A stretch of DNA of 64,000 nucleotides, taken from positions 1 through 64,000 of the forward strand of contig NZ_MLQR01000031.1 of assembly GCF_001866005.1 (NCBI RefSeq), in the 5' to 3' direction. The notes beneath the pieces are model-generated. The model had not been told where the DNA came from and did no database searches. It worked only from the letters and a program-made list of their open reading frames with translations. Position 1 is the stretch's first letter, and each line of letters opens with the position of its first letter. The DNA is from Anaerobacillus alkalilacustris. Lineage in GTDB: Bacteria; Bacillota; Bacilli; Bacillales; Anaerobacillaceae. Below are positions 8,455 through 16,632 of the stretch, in pieces. Made by a program: the position numbers and the translations under genes.

Positions 8455-8832
8455 AACTAGCCACCTCCATGGTTTTTAGAAAAACATTGCTTATTAAAGC
8501 AACTGTAACCTTAGTTTACTATGTATATCGTTTTACTTTTTTCAAAACGATATACCAAGGATCCATGCATAAATTGAATGCCCTACTTACTTGATTATTC
8601 AATGTACTAGAACAACTTAATCATTCGCAAACTCTAAGTATGCGTCTTATACTTCCTATACTCTAATCTTTTAACAAAGTTAAAAGTTGGAGCATAAAAA
8701 AGGTGTGAGCACATATTGCGCCCACACCTATACTGTTCATTACTTAAACATTTTAGTAACCTACAAACTTCATTAGTCAGTCAGGTGAGAAGCGGGCGCT
8801 TCTTCTTGCATTGGTTCCAATATTTAATTTAC
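8455..8832 (-). promoter_or_regulatory. infC leader RNA, L20-type autoregulatory leader
   Basis: About 380 untranslated bases separate the promoter (8839-8867) from infC and contain a complete intrinsic terminator (8696-8729) and a further hairpin AGAAGCGCCCGCTTCT at about 8785-8800. This layout of long leader, internal terminator and infC-rpmI-rplT matches the B. subtilis operon, where L20 binds the leader and promotes premature termination. I infer the same control here; I did not map the L20-binding helices. Confidence 0.7.
8696..8729 (-). terminator. Internal attenuator terminator in the infC leader
   Basis: On the minus strand AGGTGTG...CACACCT followed by six Ts, about 100 bases after the inferred transcription start and 240 bases before infC. 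Confidence 0.8.
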
Positions 8833-8838
8833 TAAGTT

Positions 8839-8867
8839 ACTATACCAAGAAGCAAGTTATTTGTCAA
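8839..8867 (-). promoter_or_regulatory. SigA promoter of infC operon
   Basis: Minus strand TTGACA (8867-8862), 17-base spacer, TATAGT (8844-8839). Confidence 0.8.
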
Positions 8868-8869
8868 CA

Positions 8870-9167
8870 TTCTACGTATACTAATTATTTTCACTTCACA
8901 ACAATTAAGAAATTCGAAAATCGACTTATTTATCTTAACAAGAATCTATGAAACATTTCAAGTGTTTTTTTCCTAAAAATGAATATTAATTGTTCTATTA
9001 ATATTCTCCGTATTTAAATATCCTTATTGAATGAGTGTTCTAATTAAGCAAACAGACCCAAAATAATATCTTAACGGCGAGAAAAATGAATGAATAAATT
9101 CATTTTTCTCTATTAAATAAATTCAATTCGTAGAGTTTATATGGGTGATCCTGACTGTTATGATAAA
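8870..9167. other. Gene-free interval
   Basis: AT-rich stretch between the infC promoter and the c-di-GMP gene. It holds an inverted repeat at about 9080-9113 (GAGAAAAATGAAT and complement) just after the end of the GGDEF-EAL gene, probably its 3' hairpin although a T run is lacking. Nothing else was recognised. Confidence 0.4.
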
Positions 9168-11327
9168 TCATTCATTTTTTAAAAGGGAAATTATTTCTTC
9201 AGAAGAAACTGGTCGACTAAAGTAGTAGCCTTGCATTTCATTACATTGTTCTTCTTGTAAATAACACAGTGCTTCTTTATTTTCTACCCCTTCAGCGATC
9301 ACTCGTAAACCTAAATTATGTGCCAAATTTATTATTGAAGATACAATTGCTCGATCACCCTTATTGTCAGGTAAATGATAAACAAAAGTTTGATCAATCT
9401 TTAAAGTAGTTATCGGAAATGTTTGCAAATAACTTAACGAAGAATATCCTGTACCAAAATCGTCGATAGCAATTTGAATTCCTAATTCTTTTAATTGGGT
9501 TAATGTCTCAACCGTTGCTTTAGTATTTTCTAATAAACTATTCTCTGTTATTTCTAGCTCTAATAAACTCGGGTTGACCCTAGTTTTTTCCAACAATTTT
9601 GATAAATCGTTTATAAAACTAGGATGTTGGAATTGTTTATTCGAAATATTAACACCCACTCTTATATTATCAAAACCAAGCTGTTGCCACTTTTTAATTT
9701 CAGTAACCGCTTCTTTTAACACCCATTCTCCTAAGGGGATAATTAAACCAGTTTCTTCAGCAACTTGTATAAATTCTAAAGGTGGGATATAGCCTTTTTC
9801 TGGATGAAGCCAGCGAATAAGTGCCTCTACACCAACAATTTTATTCGTTTTTAAGTCAACCTGTGGTTGATAGTGCAGCATTAACTGCTTGTTTGTTGTT
9901 AATGCTTTCCTTAATTCATTTTCTATTTGTAATTTTTTGACTAACTTCTTATTCATCTCATCGGTGTAGAACATATACGTATTTTTACCCTTTTCTTTAG
10001 CATTGTACAATGCAATATCTGCGTTTTTCACTAGGTCTTCAGAGGTATCCCCAGATGATGGGTAAGCGCTGATACCTATACTTATTGTTAGGTGTATATC
10101 AGCTTGTTTATATAAAAATGGACTTTCAAATTTTTTTAATAAGTATTGGCATGCTTTAACTACATCATCTTCTTTAAAGTCATAAATGACTAATAAAAAC
10201 TCATCGCCACCGAGATGATAAAGCATATAATCACCAATATAATTGGTTAACTCTACTTTTTTTAAACGATGTGCTGCCAAAATTAATACATAATCCCCTA
10301 CCTGGTAACCTAACGAATCATTTATATGTTTGAAATGATCTAAATCAATATACATTACTCCAACATTTTTATTAGTTTCCCTAGCCGTTTGTATATGTTG
10401 AGTTAAATTAAGATCCAACATTCTTCTGTTCGGTAAATTAGTGAGTGTGTCATGATAAGCCATATGTTGAACCGTTAATTCAGAATTTTTTAATTCTGTA
10501 ATATCATTTACCGATCCAACTATTTCTTGTATTTCATTCTCTCGATAAAATGGCGAAAGTGTTATATACAAATGCTTATTATTATTTTTTAATTCAAACT
10601 TACTTTTCTTCCCTGTAAAAGTTTTTTCTACATAGTATAAAAATTTATCTAAAATTACTTGCGGTAAAACTTTCGAAATAGAAGAATGAATAACATTATT
10701 TTTGTATAGTCCTAGTTCTTCTGCTAGTTTTCCAGCAATTAAAGTAAAAACGTAATCTTTATTTATTTTTTTTAACCTAAATACAAAGTTATCTAAATTT
10801 CCCACCACTTGAAAGAAATCATTTTTTAGTAATCTTCGTACTTGTTCTTCATAAAGCTTTCCTTCTGTTATATCAGTTCTAATTGATACGAATTTATATG
10901 GAACTCCATTCTCACGAAAATAAGGAAAAATGGAAGTTTTCACCCAATAGAAGGTTCCATCCTTTGCCCGATTTTTCACTTCACCATGCCAAACATTCCC
11001 ACTAGTAATTGTTTTCCACATATCCGCATAAAAATCATCTGCGTGATGGTTAGATTTTAATATCCTGTGATTTTTCCCAATTAATTCTTCTCTCGAATAT
11101 TTAGAAATTTTGCAAAATGTATCATTAACACTTAAAATTGTACCGTTTTTATCTGTTGTTGCAACAATGGTTGATTGATCGTGGGCATAGCTAAGATCAG
11201 ATAACTCACCTAATATTTCTTCTACCATTGGACTATTTATATTTAATTTTGTTAGCTCGCGCTTAAGTTCATAGACAAGATTTGTCGATGTACTACGTTT
11301 AAATGTATCAATCAAATCCTTACTCAA
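9168..11327 (-). CDS. PAS-GGDEF-EAL c-di-GMP turnover protein
   Basis: About 719 residues. Order from the chosen start: PAS domain with PAC tail (about 40-155, containing GKNHRILKSNHH), a second PAS-like segment (about 170-275), GGDEF domain (about 285-445) and EAL domain (about 470-719). The active-site GGDEF is intact, so cyclase activity is possible; the usual I-site arginine is replaced (YIGD). The EAL domain retains EALIRW, ELEITEN, DDFGTGYSSL and VIAEGVE, so phosphodiesterase activity is likely. There are no membrane helices, so it is a cytosolic sensor. I choose the TTG at 11327 because AAGGGGG sits at good spacing; an ATG at 11411 would add 28 residues but has no ribosome site. PAS domains suggest redox, oxygen or ligand sensing. 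Confidence 0.88.
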   Translation of the reverse strand: MSKDLIDTFKRSTSTNLVYELKRELTKLNINSPMVEEILGELSDLSYAHDQSTIVATTDKNGTILSVNDTFCKISKYSREELIGKNHRILKSNHHADDFYADMWKTITSGNVWHGEVKNRAKDGTFYWVKTSIFPYFRENGVPYKFVSIRTDITEGKLYEEQVRRLLKNDFFQVVGNLDNFVFRLKKINKDYVFTLIAGKLAEELGLYKNNVIHSSISKVLPQVILDKFLYYVEKTFTGKKSKFELKNNNKHLYITLSPFYRENEIQEIVGSVNDITELKNSELTVQHMAYHDTLTNLPNRRMLDLNLTQHIQTARETNKNVGVMYIDLDHFKHINDSLGYQVGDYVLILAAHRLKKVELTNYIGDYMLYHLGGDEFLLVIYDFKEDDVVKACQYLLKKFESPFLYKQADIHLTISIGISAYPSSGDTSEDLVKNADIALYNAKEKGKNTYMFYTDEMNKKLVKKLQIENELRKALTTNKQLMLHYQPQVDLKTNKIVGVEALIRWLHPEKGYIPPLEFIQVAEETGLIIPLGEWVLKEAVTEIKKWQQLGFDNIRVGVNISNKQFQHPSFINDLSKLLEKTRVNPSLLELEITENSLLENTKATVETLTQLKELGIQIAIDDFGTGYSSLSYLQTFPITTLKIDQTFVYHLPDNKGDRAIVSSIINLAHNLGLRVIAEGVENKEALCYLQEEQCNEMQGYYFSRPVSSEEIISLLKNE

Positions 11328-11489
11328 AAAAATTCCCCCTTGAGAAGAAAACCTCTCAACATAAAATATAGAGTATTTCGCTTTTATCGGCATAGTAAGT
11401 CTACCACTCATTTATCAATGTCGAAAAGTGTAATTATTTATCATATTAATTAGTGTACCTAATAATTTCATTAATCCAGCGATAACATG

Positions 11490-11529
11490 CTATATCTAGT
11501 TAAAAACGCACCAATTCAACTAGATATAG
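11490..11529. promoter_or_regulatory. Perfect 12-base inverted repeat upstream of the secreted-protein gene
   Basis: CTATATCTAGTT (11490-11501) and its exact complement (11518-11529) around a 16-base loop. There is no T run, so it is either an operator or an RNA hairpin. A TATAAT at about 11550 follows. Confidence 0.45.
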
Positions 11530-11649
11530 TAACATAGTCACGTAAATCTGTATAATAAAATTCATAAAATATTAAAGCAATTTTTGGATAAAACTATGAG
11601 TTGAGCTTTTACTTGCACAAAAATTTTTACTAATTATGAAGGTGATAAA

Positions 11650-12075
11650 GTGAAAAAATACTTATTATTAACTATTCTTTTTACTACACTATTTAGTCAT
11701 TCAGCATCTGCTATCTCGCCAGAATTTCTAGAAGAAAAGTATCTACCTAAATTTGAGGATATTGAAAGAAGAGCGATATTACAATTGAATTCATTAATTG
11801 ATGAAGCCTATGTAGAGTATCATAATAAGAAAGAAAAAGGAGAAATAACGCTACCACTATTGTTCAACTATATAGAGCGAGGCAAAAAGTTAGAGGATGA
11901 TGTGGAAATTGAATTTCAATCACTGCTTACACAAGTGAAAGCAGAAATAAAAGCCAATGATTTACCAGAAGAATTAACTTACCCTTATGAGAAATACTAT
12001 ATCAAATCCAAACGAAATAACAAACTAAAAATTTTGAAAAATATTACATTAGAAGGTCATAAAATTACTTTTTAG
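11650..12075 (+). CDS. Small secreted hypothetical protein
   Basis: 141 residues, GTG start with GAAGGTGAT upstream. A clear Sec signal peptide KKYLLLTILFTTLFSHSASA ends in an A-S-A cleavage site at about residue 21. The mature part is helical and acidic with alternating charges (EEKYLPKFEDIERRAI, then YIERGKKLEDDVEIEFQSL). No family recognised. It is divergent from the GGDEF-EAL gene and convergent with the NrfD operon, with a bidirectional terminator between. A link to the respiratory cluster is possible only by position. Confidence 0.65.
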   Translation: MKKYLLLTILFTTLFSHSASAISPEFLEEKYLPKFEDIERRAILQLNSLIDEAYVEYHNKKEKGEITLPLLFNYIERGKKLEDDVEIEFQSLLTQVKAEIKANDLPEELTYPYEKYYIKSKRNNKLKILKNITLEGHKITF

Positions 12076-12152
12076 AAAAAGCTACTTAAAATACCCATAT
12101 CAACTAGCATCAGCCAAGCTTCAAAATATCATATATCTTCACCTACTAAAAA

Positions 12153-12191
12153 GTGAATTCAAAGCCTTGGTTTTACGAGCTTTGAATTCAC
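12153..12191. terminator. Bidirectional terminator
   Basis: Perfect 13-base arms GTGAATTCAAAGC and complement, with A- and T-rich flanks. It closes both the secreted-protein gene (+) and the NrfD operon (-). Confidence 0.8.
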
Positions 12192-12224
12192 CTTTTATCG
12201 TATAAATATATTTTTAATATTAAA

Positions 12225-13403
12225 TCAATGAGCTTTGTGATATTTATTTACTAACTTTATTCCTAAGAAATACCCTATAAATATCATACTAAGAGCACCG
12301 ATCACCATACTATACTCAACGAATGTTGGTGTGTAGCTTAACAACGTAACGGGAGCGTTTACTTCTGGTTTTAGCGATACGATTTGCCCTGCCGTTATGA
12401 GATTATGACGTGCAAATGCCATTCCAACTAATACCATTACACCGGCAGCCATTAAACTCCGAGGATCTTTTACTGTTAGTACAATCAACAATGGTAGTAG
12501 AAGACCAAATCCAAGTTCAAACACCCAAAAACTTATACTTAAACTACCTGTTAGCAAATACATTGTAGCTTCGTATCTTTCAGGAGATTGCCCAATCAAA
12601 CCACTGAGTATATTCCAAATAGTTAAAATAAGAACAACGATTATAAACAATACTAATAATTTACTTAAATACGGAACGAGCTGTTCTCTAGTTCTCTCAC
12701 TTGTGAAATAAAACAATATGAGTAATGCGGCTGCCCCAGTTAATAATGCCGTAAATATAAACAATATAGGTAAATAAGGTGAAGTCCAGAAAGCTCTCCC
12801 TGGCATCGTACCGAAAACTGCGCCTAAATTACTAGTTGCAGCTAATCCAGTAGTAATTGCTAGTACTGCGAATACTTTTACTATCTTTTCTTTATTTCTC
12901 ATATGAAAAAAAACTTCAGCGATTAAAAACACTAAGTAAATTCCATATAAGTAACCCATCCAAATAAACGCTGATTGGAAATTCGGTGATAATACGGCAT
13001 AAATTGCCAAGTTAAGAGGATACTTAAGCTCTAGTGCAAGAACAAGAAAGGCTGTAGACAAAAATGTAATAGCCAAAATGATCGGCTTTATTCCCATATC
13101 TTCAAATTCTTTTGTGTTTGTAAACTTTGTGTCTCCAAAAACAAGACGGAGGATCCATACTCGGTGTCCTAATGTTGATAAGAGACATAACCCTGTACAT
13201 CCAACAGCAAAGTATACATACGCAGAGATTAATAATCCCCATAATACTTCCTCGGTTGTACCCCATGCATGATGACCTTTAGCGAGCGTTACTATCGCAC
13301 CATAAATAAATAAAGCAAGTAAAACACCCGTAATCACTAGTAAAGGAGTACTACTTTTAGGACTTTTAGGTAGTTCTGACTTTTGTTGAACAATTTCAGT
13401 CAT
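12225..13403 (-). CDS. NrfD/PsrC-family quinone-reactive membrane subunit
   Basis: 392 residues with about ten transmembrane helices spread from residue 20 to the C-terminus. The pattern fits the NrfD/PsrC/ActC superfamily, integral subunits that exchange electrons with menaquinol and carry no metal centre of their own in well-studied cases. It follows the four-cluster ferredoxin gene by 14 bases, the usual pairing in Nrf, Psr, Mcc and Hme modules, and so should form the membrane foot of the complex. Last gene of the operon, closed by a terminator. The family is clear, while the direction of electron flow (quinol oxidation to an external acceptor) is inferred. Confidence 0.88.
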   Translation of the reverse strand: MTEIVQQKSELPKSPKSSTPLLVITGVLLALFIYGAIVTLAKGHHAWGTTEEVLWGLLISAYVYFAVGCTGLCLLSTLGHRVWILRLVFGDTKFTNTKEFEDMGIKPIILAITFLSTAFLVLALELKYPLNLAIYAVLSPNFQSAFIWMGYLYGIYLVFLIAEVFFHMRNKEKIVKVFAVLAITTGLAATSNLGAVFGTMPGRAFWTSPYLPILFIFTALLTGAAALLILFYFTSERTREQLVPYLSKLLVLFIIVVLILTIWNILSGLIGQSPERYEATMYLLTGSLSISFWVFELGFGLLLPLLIVLTVKDPRSLMAAGVMVLVGMAFARHNLITAGQIVSLKPEVNAPVTLLSYTPTFVEYSMVIGALSMIFIGYFLGIKLVNKYHKAH

Positions 13404-13417
13404 CTTTCGTTCCTCCT

Positions 13418-14095
13418 TTACTTATGTCTCACATAATAAATTTTCGGTTTCGTTCCAAGTTCAGGCTTTAATGGCTCAAGTCGACGTTCAATAATATTTT
13501 TACTAATCTGACTATTTACGTCATTTAAATCTCCAAAAATACGTGCCTCTCGAGGACATGCTGTTACGCACGCCGGATCCTTACCAGCCTGTACGAACCC
13601 ATCACAGAAATTACATTTTTCAGGAGTTCCGAACTTTTCACTCCAAATTCTTGCGTTATAAGGACAAGCAGTGATACACCCTTTACAGCCAATGCACTTC
13701 TTAGCATTCATAACCATGATACCCTGATCATTTAAATATGTTGCTCCAGTCGGACAGATTCTAGCACATGGGGCATTCTCACAATGATTGCATTGTGTAG
13801 TAATATTCTCTACAATGATATTAGGATACGTTCCTCGTTCGTATTCCTTATAGAGTTTAATAAAATACTCACCTTCTGGCAGCTCATGTCTAGTAGCACA
13901 AGCTTCCTGACATAGACCACAGCCAATACATTTCGTATTGTCAATGATCATACCAAATTTAACTTTTACGGTATTTCCATTAGATGCTGTTACTAAACTA
14001 GTAAGTGATAATAACCCACTTGAAAGTATTGCTGCCCCAGAACATAAGGTTGCAGTCTTCTTTAAAAAAGCGCGACGTGAAACCTTTGTTTTCAT
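13418..14095 (-). CDS. Tat-exported ferredoxin with four [4Fe-4S] sites (NrfC/PsrB-like)
   Basis: 225 residues. The N-terminus VSRRAFLKK plus a hydrophobic stretch is a twin-arginine signal, so the folded protein is exported. Sixteen cysteines form four cluster motifs: CIGCGLCQEAC (56-66), CNHCENAPCARIC (102-114), CIGCKGCITAC (134-144) and CNFC...CVTAC (161-180). This is the standard layout of NrfC, PsrB and DmsB electron-transfer subunits. It should pass electrons between the NrfD-type subunit and the hexaheme cytochrome. It lies between those two genes in one operon. The gene does not itself identify the substrate. Confidence 0.9.
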   Translation of the reverse strand: MKTKVSRRAFLKKTATLCSGAAILSSGLLSLTSLVTASNGNTVKVKFGMIIDNTKCIGCGLCQEACATRHELPEGEYFIKLYKEYERGTYPNIIVENITTQCNHCENAPCARICPTGATYLNDQGIMVMNAKKCIGCKGCITACPYNARIWSEKFGTPEKCNFCDGFVQAGKDPACVTACPREARIFGDLNDVNSQISKNIIERRLEPLKPELGTKPKIYYVRHK

Positions 14096-14143
14096 CGTTT
14101 CCCCTCCTTTTTATTTTTCTTATAACAACAAAACTTTTATTTT

Positions 14144-14175
14144 AATAGGGTACTAAATATGATTAGTACCCTATT
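14144..14175 (-). other. Intercistronic hairpin between cytochrome and ferredoxin genes
   Basis: Perfect 12-base arms AATAGGGTACTA and complement around an 8-base loop. On the transcript it follows the cytochrome stop codon and lacks a U tract. It may therefore protect the 3' end of a cytochrome-only mRNA or act as a partial terminator, giving more cytochrome than membrane subunit. Confidence 0.6.
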
Positions 14176-14195
14176 GTGTTAATCAATATATAAAG

Positions 14196-15713
14196 CTACT
14201 GATTCCAAGGTTCAGCCCCAACAGATACTCTTTGACCTTTCTCTCTATATAGATCTTTTTCCCATGGCCAAATTGGTAGCCAATCCTCTTTTAGTGAAGC
14301 ATCACCATCAAGCTTTAGTGCCCAAATATATTGATCTGGGGACAACCCAAAACTTCTGCCTTCCTCGTCAATATTAAAGATGTGCTGTTTGTTTGGCACA
14401 CGGCCACCTTCATTTTTCCAGTTTCCGAATCCGTAACTATCCCAACCAGTTCTACCATCTAGAGCTTTCATCATTTCTTCAGACTCTAGTCCATGACATG
14501 TGAGACAATTAGCTATAGGTGTATCACCAAAAGTTCGTAAGTTATCTGGGTTATTTCCTACATTATGAGCATCATGACAATCAAAACAAGTCATAGATCC
14601 GTGGATCGTTTCTCCACCTTTAATATGATCTTGCAGGCGAATGTCCATGTCTTGTTGGTGGTCACGGCGACCTTTACCATCAATAGAAACTTGACGATTA
14701 CCCTCACCCCATGCTGGCCGCGTATATTGAATAATATTCAAATAGTCATTAAAATCATGAACACCTAACTGGAATCCACGGAAATCATTTGAACCATTTC
14801 CATACATAAGATTTGTTTGGTTTCGTGTATGACATTGTTCACAGACAAGTTTACGCGTATCAACATCACCATCCATTGTTACTGGGTTAATGATTGTACC
14901 TTCACGTAACGGATAATATACGTGCTCTAAGCCTGGGCCGTGACAGGATTCGCAACTTACACGTGTATCTACAGTAAAAGTTTCTCTTAAATCCTCGCGT
15001 TCTCCGTTAATATATTCCTCTTTTGCTTCTTCCCAAGCATCTGGATCGAATCCAGTAGTATGACAAGCGATACACTGTTCTTGCCATGAACGCCATGTTC
15101 CGTAAGTTTTAATTTCTTGTTTCGGAGTTAATTCTAGAAATAAGAAATTATATCCAGCCCGTTCTTTATTACCTTCAAAATGAACCTTTTCGGACTTATC
15201 CAAATTCCAACTAATTCCACCATCTTCAGTAGTTGCTAAGTAAGCTTCTTGCGGTGATCCATCGTAATAAACCATATATCGTTGCTTTCTAACACTACCT
15301 ACTACATAATCAACTTCAGCTAATTCATATTTCTTTGTGCTTAAATAAATGGTATTGCTGTCTTTTTGGTCAAGAATTAAATATGAATCCATTTGTTCCC
15401 ACTGATCAAAAACCCAATCCCAAACATACTCGTAAGACCCAAGATTTGGCCCTTCCGTCGTTTTAGCTGTGTGCCAAGAAGTTTCCCATTTTTCGTATTT
15501 TTCTTCATGGCAATCCATGCATCTTTCAGGTCCAACAAACTTATCATAATAAGAACCATAGGTTATAAGGTCTACTACTTCTTCGCTTGGCTCTGTAGGA
15601 AATGTCGGTTGTACCGGTTGACCACCAACAGATGTATTGGTTTGACAGCCTGTAGCAATTGCTACCAAAAATAATAAAACAATTGATATAACCAATAACC
15701 GTAATTTCTTCAT
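14196..15713 (-). CDS. Hexaheme c-type cytochrome lipoprotein
   Basis: 505 residues. A signal peptide ends in the lipobox IATGC, giving a lipidated Cys23 and anchoring on the outer face of the membrane. There are six CXXCH heme sites, at cysteines 65, 214, 254, 291, 376 and 403, the first in a GPERCMDCHEEKYEKWETSWH context typical of the cytochrome c554 family. A long beta-rich insert (about 100-205) separates hemes 1 and 2. There is no CXXCK and no long CX(n)CH motif, so it is neither a canonical NrfA nitrite reductase nor a canonical MccA sulfite reductase. First gene of the operon with the ferredoxin and NrfD genes. It is either the terminal reductase itself or the electron outlet; no molybdopterin subunit is encoded nearby. 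Confidence 0.88.
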   Translation of the reverse strand: MKKLRLLVISIVLLFLVAIATGCQTNTSVGGQPVQPTFPTEPSEEVVDLITYGSYYDKFVGPERCMDCHEEKYEKWETSWHTAKTTEGPNLGSYEYVWDWVFDQWEQMDSYLILDQKDSNTIYLSTKKYELAEVDYVVGSVRKQRYMVYYDGSPQEAYLATTEDGGISWNLDKSEKVHFEGNKERAGYNFLFLELTPKQEIKTYGTWRSWQEQCIACHTTGFDPDAWEEAKEEYINGEREDLRETFTVDTRVSCESCHGPGLEHVYYPLREGTIINPVTMDGDVDTRKLVCEQCHTRNQTNLMYGNGSNDFRGFQLGVHDFNDYLNIIQYTRPAWGEGNRQVSIDGKGRRDHQQDMDIRLQDHIKGGETIHGSMTCFDCHDAHNVGNNPDNLRTFGDTPIANCLTCHGLESEEMMKALDGRTGWDSYGFGNWKNEGGRVPNKQHIFNIDEEGRSFGLSPDQYIWALKLDGDASLKEDWLPIWPWEKDLYREKGQRVSVGAEPWNQ

Positions 15714-15859
15714 TCCTTCCCCTCCCTTTAATGAATTAAATGATTGAAAATTATTGACCTACTGTTTTTCTTAGTAAGTCCTTGTTCATATTTTCACATA
15801 TTATTACATAATCTGTTATCAGTGAAAGCCACCTTTTTACTTAGTCTAATCCCTGAATG

Positions 15860-15912
15860 ATTTTAACAAAACCTCTACTTATACCCTACAACAATCGGGG
15901 TTTTCCCCTACA
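15860..15912 (-). promoter_or_regulatory. Candidate activator sites and promoter of the cytochrome operon
   Basis: Two identical direct repeats TGTAGGG on the minus strand (15912-15906 and 15890-15884) lie exactly 22 bases apart, two helical turns, flanking a GGGGAAAACCCC palindrome. Eighteen bases after the proximal repeat is TAAAAT (15865-15860), a possible -10; no good -35 is present because the repeat occupies that place. This is the geometry of an activator-dependent promoter. The NarL-type regulator encoded next door is the obvious candidate. Inference only. Confidence 0.5.
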
Positions 15913-15948
15913 GACATTTCAAAGCGATAACTCTTAATAAATAAAAAA

Positions 15949-15984
15949 GATTAAAAGTCAGGAGAAGTCCCCTGACTTTTAATC
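15949..15984 (-). terminator. Terminator of the sensor operon
   Basis: GATTAAAAGTCAGG and complement (14-base arms) followed by T6 on the minus strand. The regulator stop codon lies inside the arm. It insulates the sensor operon from the cytochrome operon. Confidence 0.85.
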
Positions 15985-16632
15985 ATGAATAGAAATTAGA
16001 CCTTGCGCTACTGCATAGCGGACCAGTTCTGATCGTTTCTTTAAATTTAATTTTTCCGATATCCTGGCTTTATGTGTTTCAACAGTTTTGACACTAACAT
16101 ATAATTGATCAGCTATTTCTTGATACGTAAATCCTAAAGCAACGTACTTTAATACTTGTTTTTCTCTCTTACTTAAAGGAGATTTCTTTGAATGATCTTC
16201 ATTCTGCTCCCCAAAAAAACCCTTTAATAGAAAGCTTGATAAAGTAGGATAAATGTAAGTTTCTCCTTGAAGTACAGTTCTTACAGCAGAAATCAATTCT
16301 GTATCAACTGCTTTTTTCAGTACATAGCCAGAAGCACCGGCCTTTAAAGCTTTCTTAAAATAATCCTCTTCAGAATACATGGTTAACATTAATATTTTCA
16401 CTTTTGGGTGTGATAATTTAATTTGTTTTGTTGCTTCTATTCCACCAATTCCAGGCATCGAAATATCCATCAGTATCAAATCTGGGTTCCAAACGAAGAC
16501 CTTTTCTACAGCTTCTTCACCACTTGAAACAGTACCTATTATCTCCCACTCGTTTATCTTTGACAGTAATAGCTCTATCCCAGATAATAAAACCCCATGA
16601 TCATCAACTAGCATTATTTTCGGCTTCGCCAC
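15979..16632 (-). CDS. NarL/LuxR-family response regulator
   Basis: About 217 residues. Receiver domain with the acidic pair VDD, phospho-acceptor aspartate in LILMDIS, threonine/serine in LTMYS and lysine in VLKKAVD. The C-terminal LuxR helix-turn-helix begins LSKREKQVLKYVALG and contains VSVKTVETHKARI. I favour the GTG at 16632 because GGAG lies nine bases upstream; in-frame ATG 16641 and TTG 16647 overlap that site. The start overlaps the end of the kinase gene, so the two are translationally coupled. Likely target: the cytochrome operon immediately downstream. Confidence 0.9.
   Translation of the reverse strand: MAKPKIMLVDDHGVLLSGIELLLSKINEWEIIGTVSSGEEAVEKVFVWNPDLILMDISMPGIGGIEATKQIKLSHPKVKILMLTMYSEEDYFKKALKAGASGYVLKKAVDTELISAVRTVLQGETYIYPTLSSFLLKGFFGEQNEDHSKKSPLSKREKQVLKYVALGFTYQEIADQLYVSVKTVETHKARISEKLNLKKRSELVRYAVAQGLISIHD

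Noticed and set aside
14196-15713. Cytochrome as NrfA-type nitrite reductase
   Set aside because: No CXXCK active-site heme motif and six rather than five hemes; only the NrfC/NrfD partners are Nrf-like.
14196-15713. Cytochrome as MccA-type sulfite reductase
   Set aside because: No widely spaced CX(n)CH heme site and only six hemes instead of eight. The operon layout is similar, so a distant relation is not excluded.
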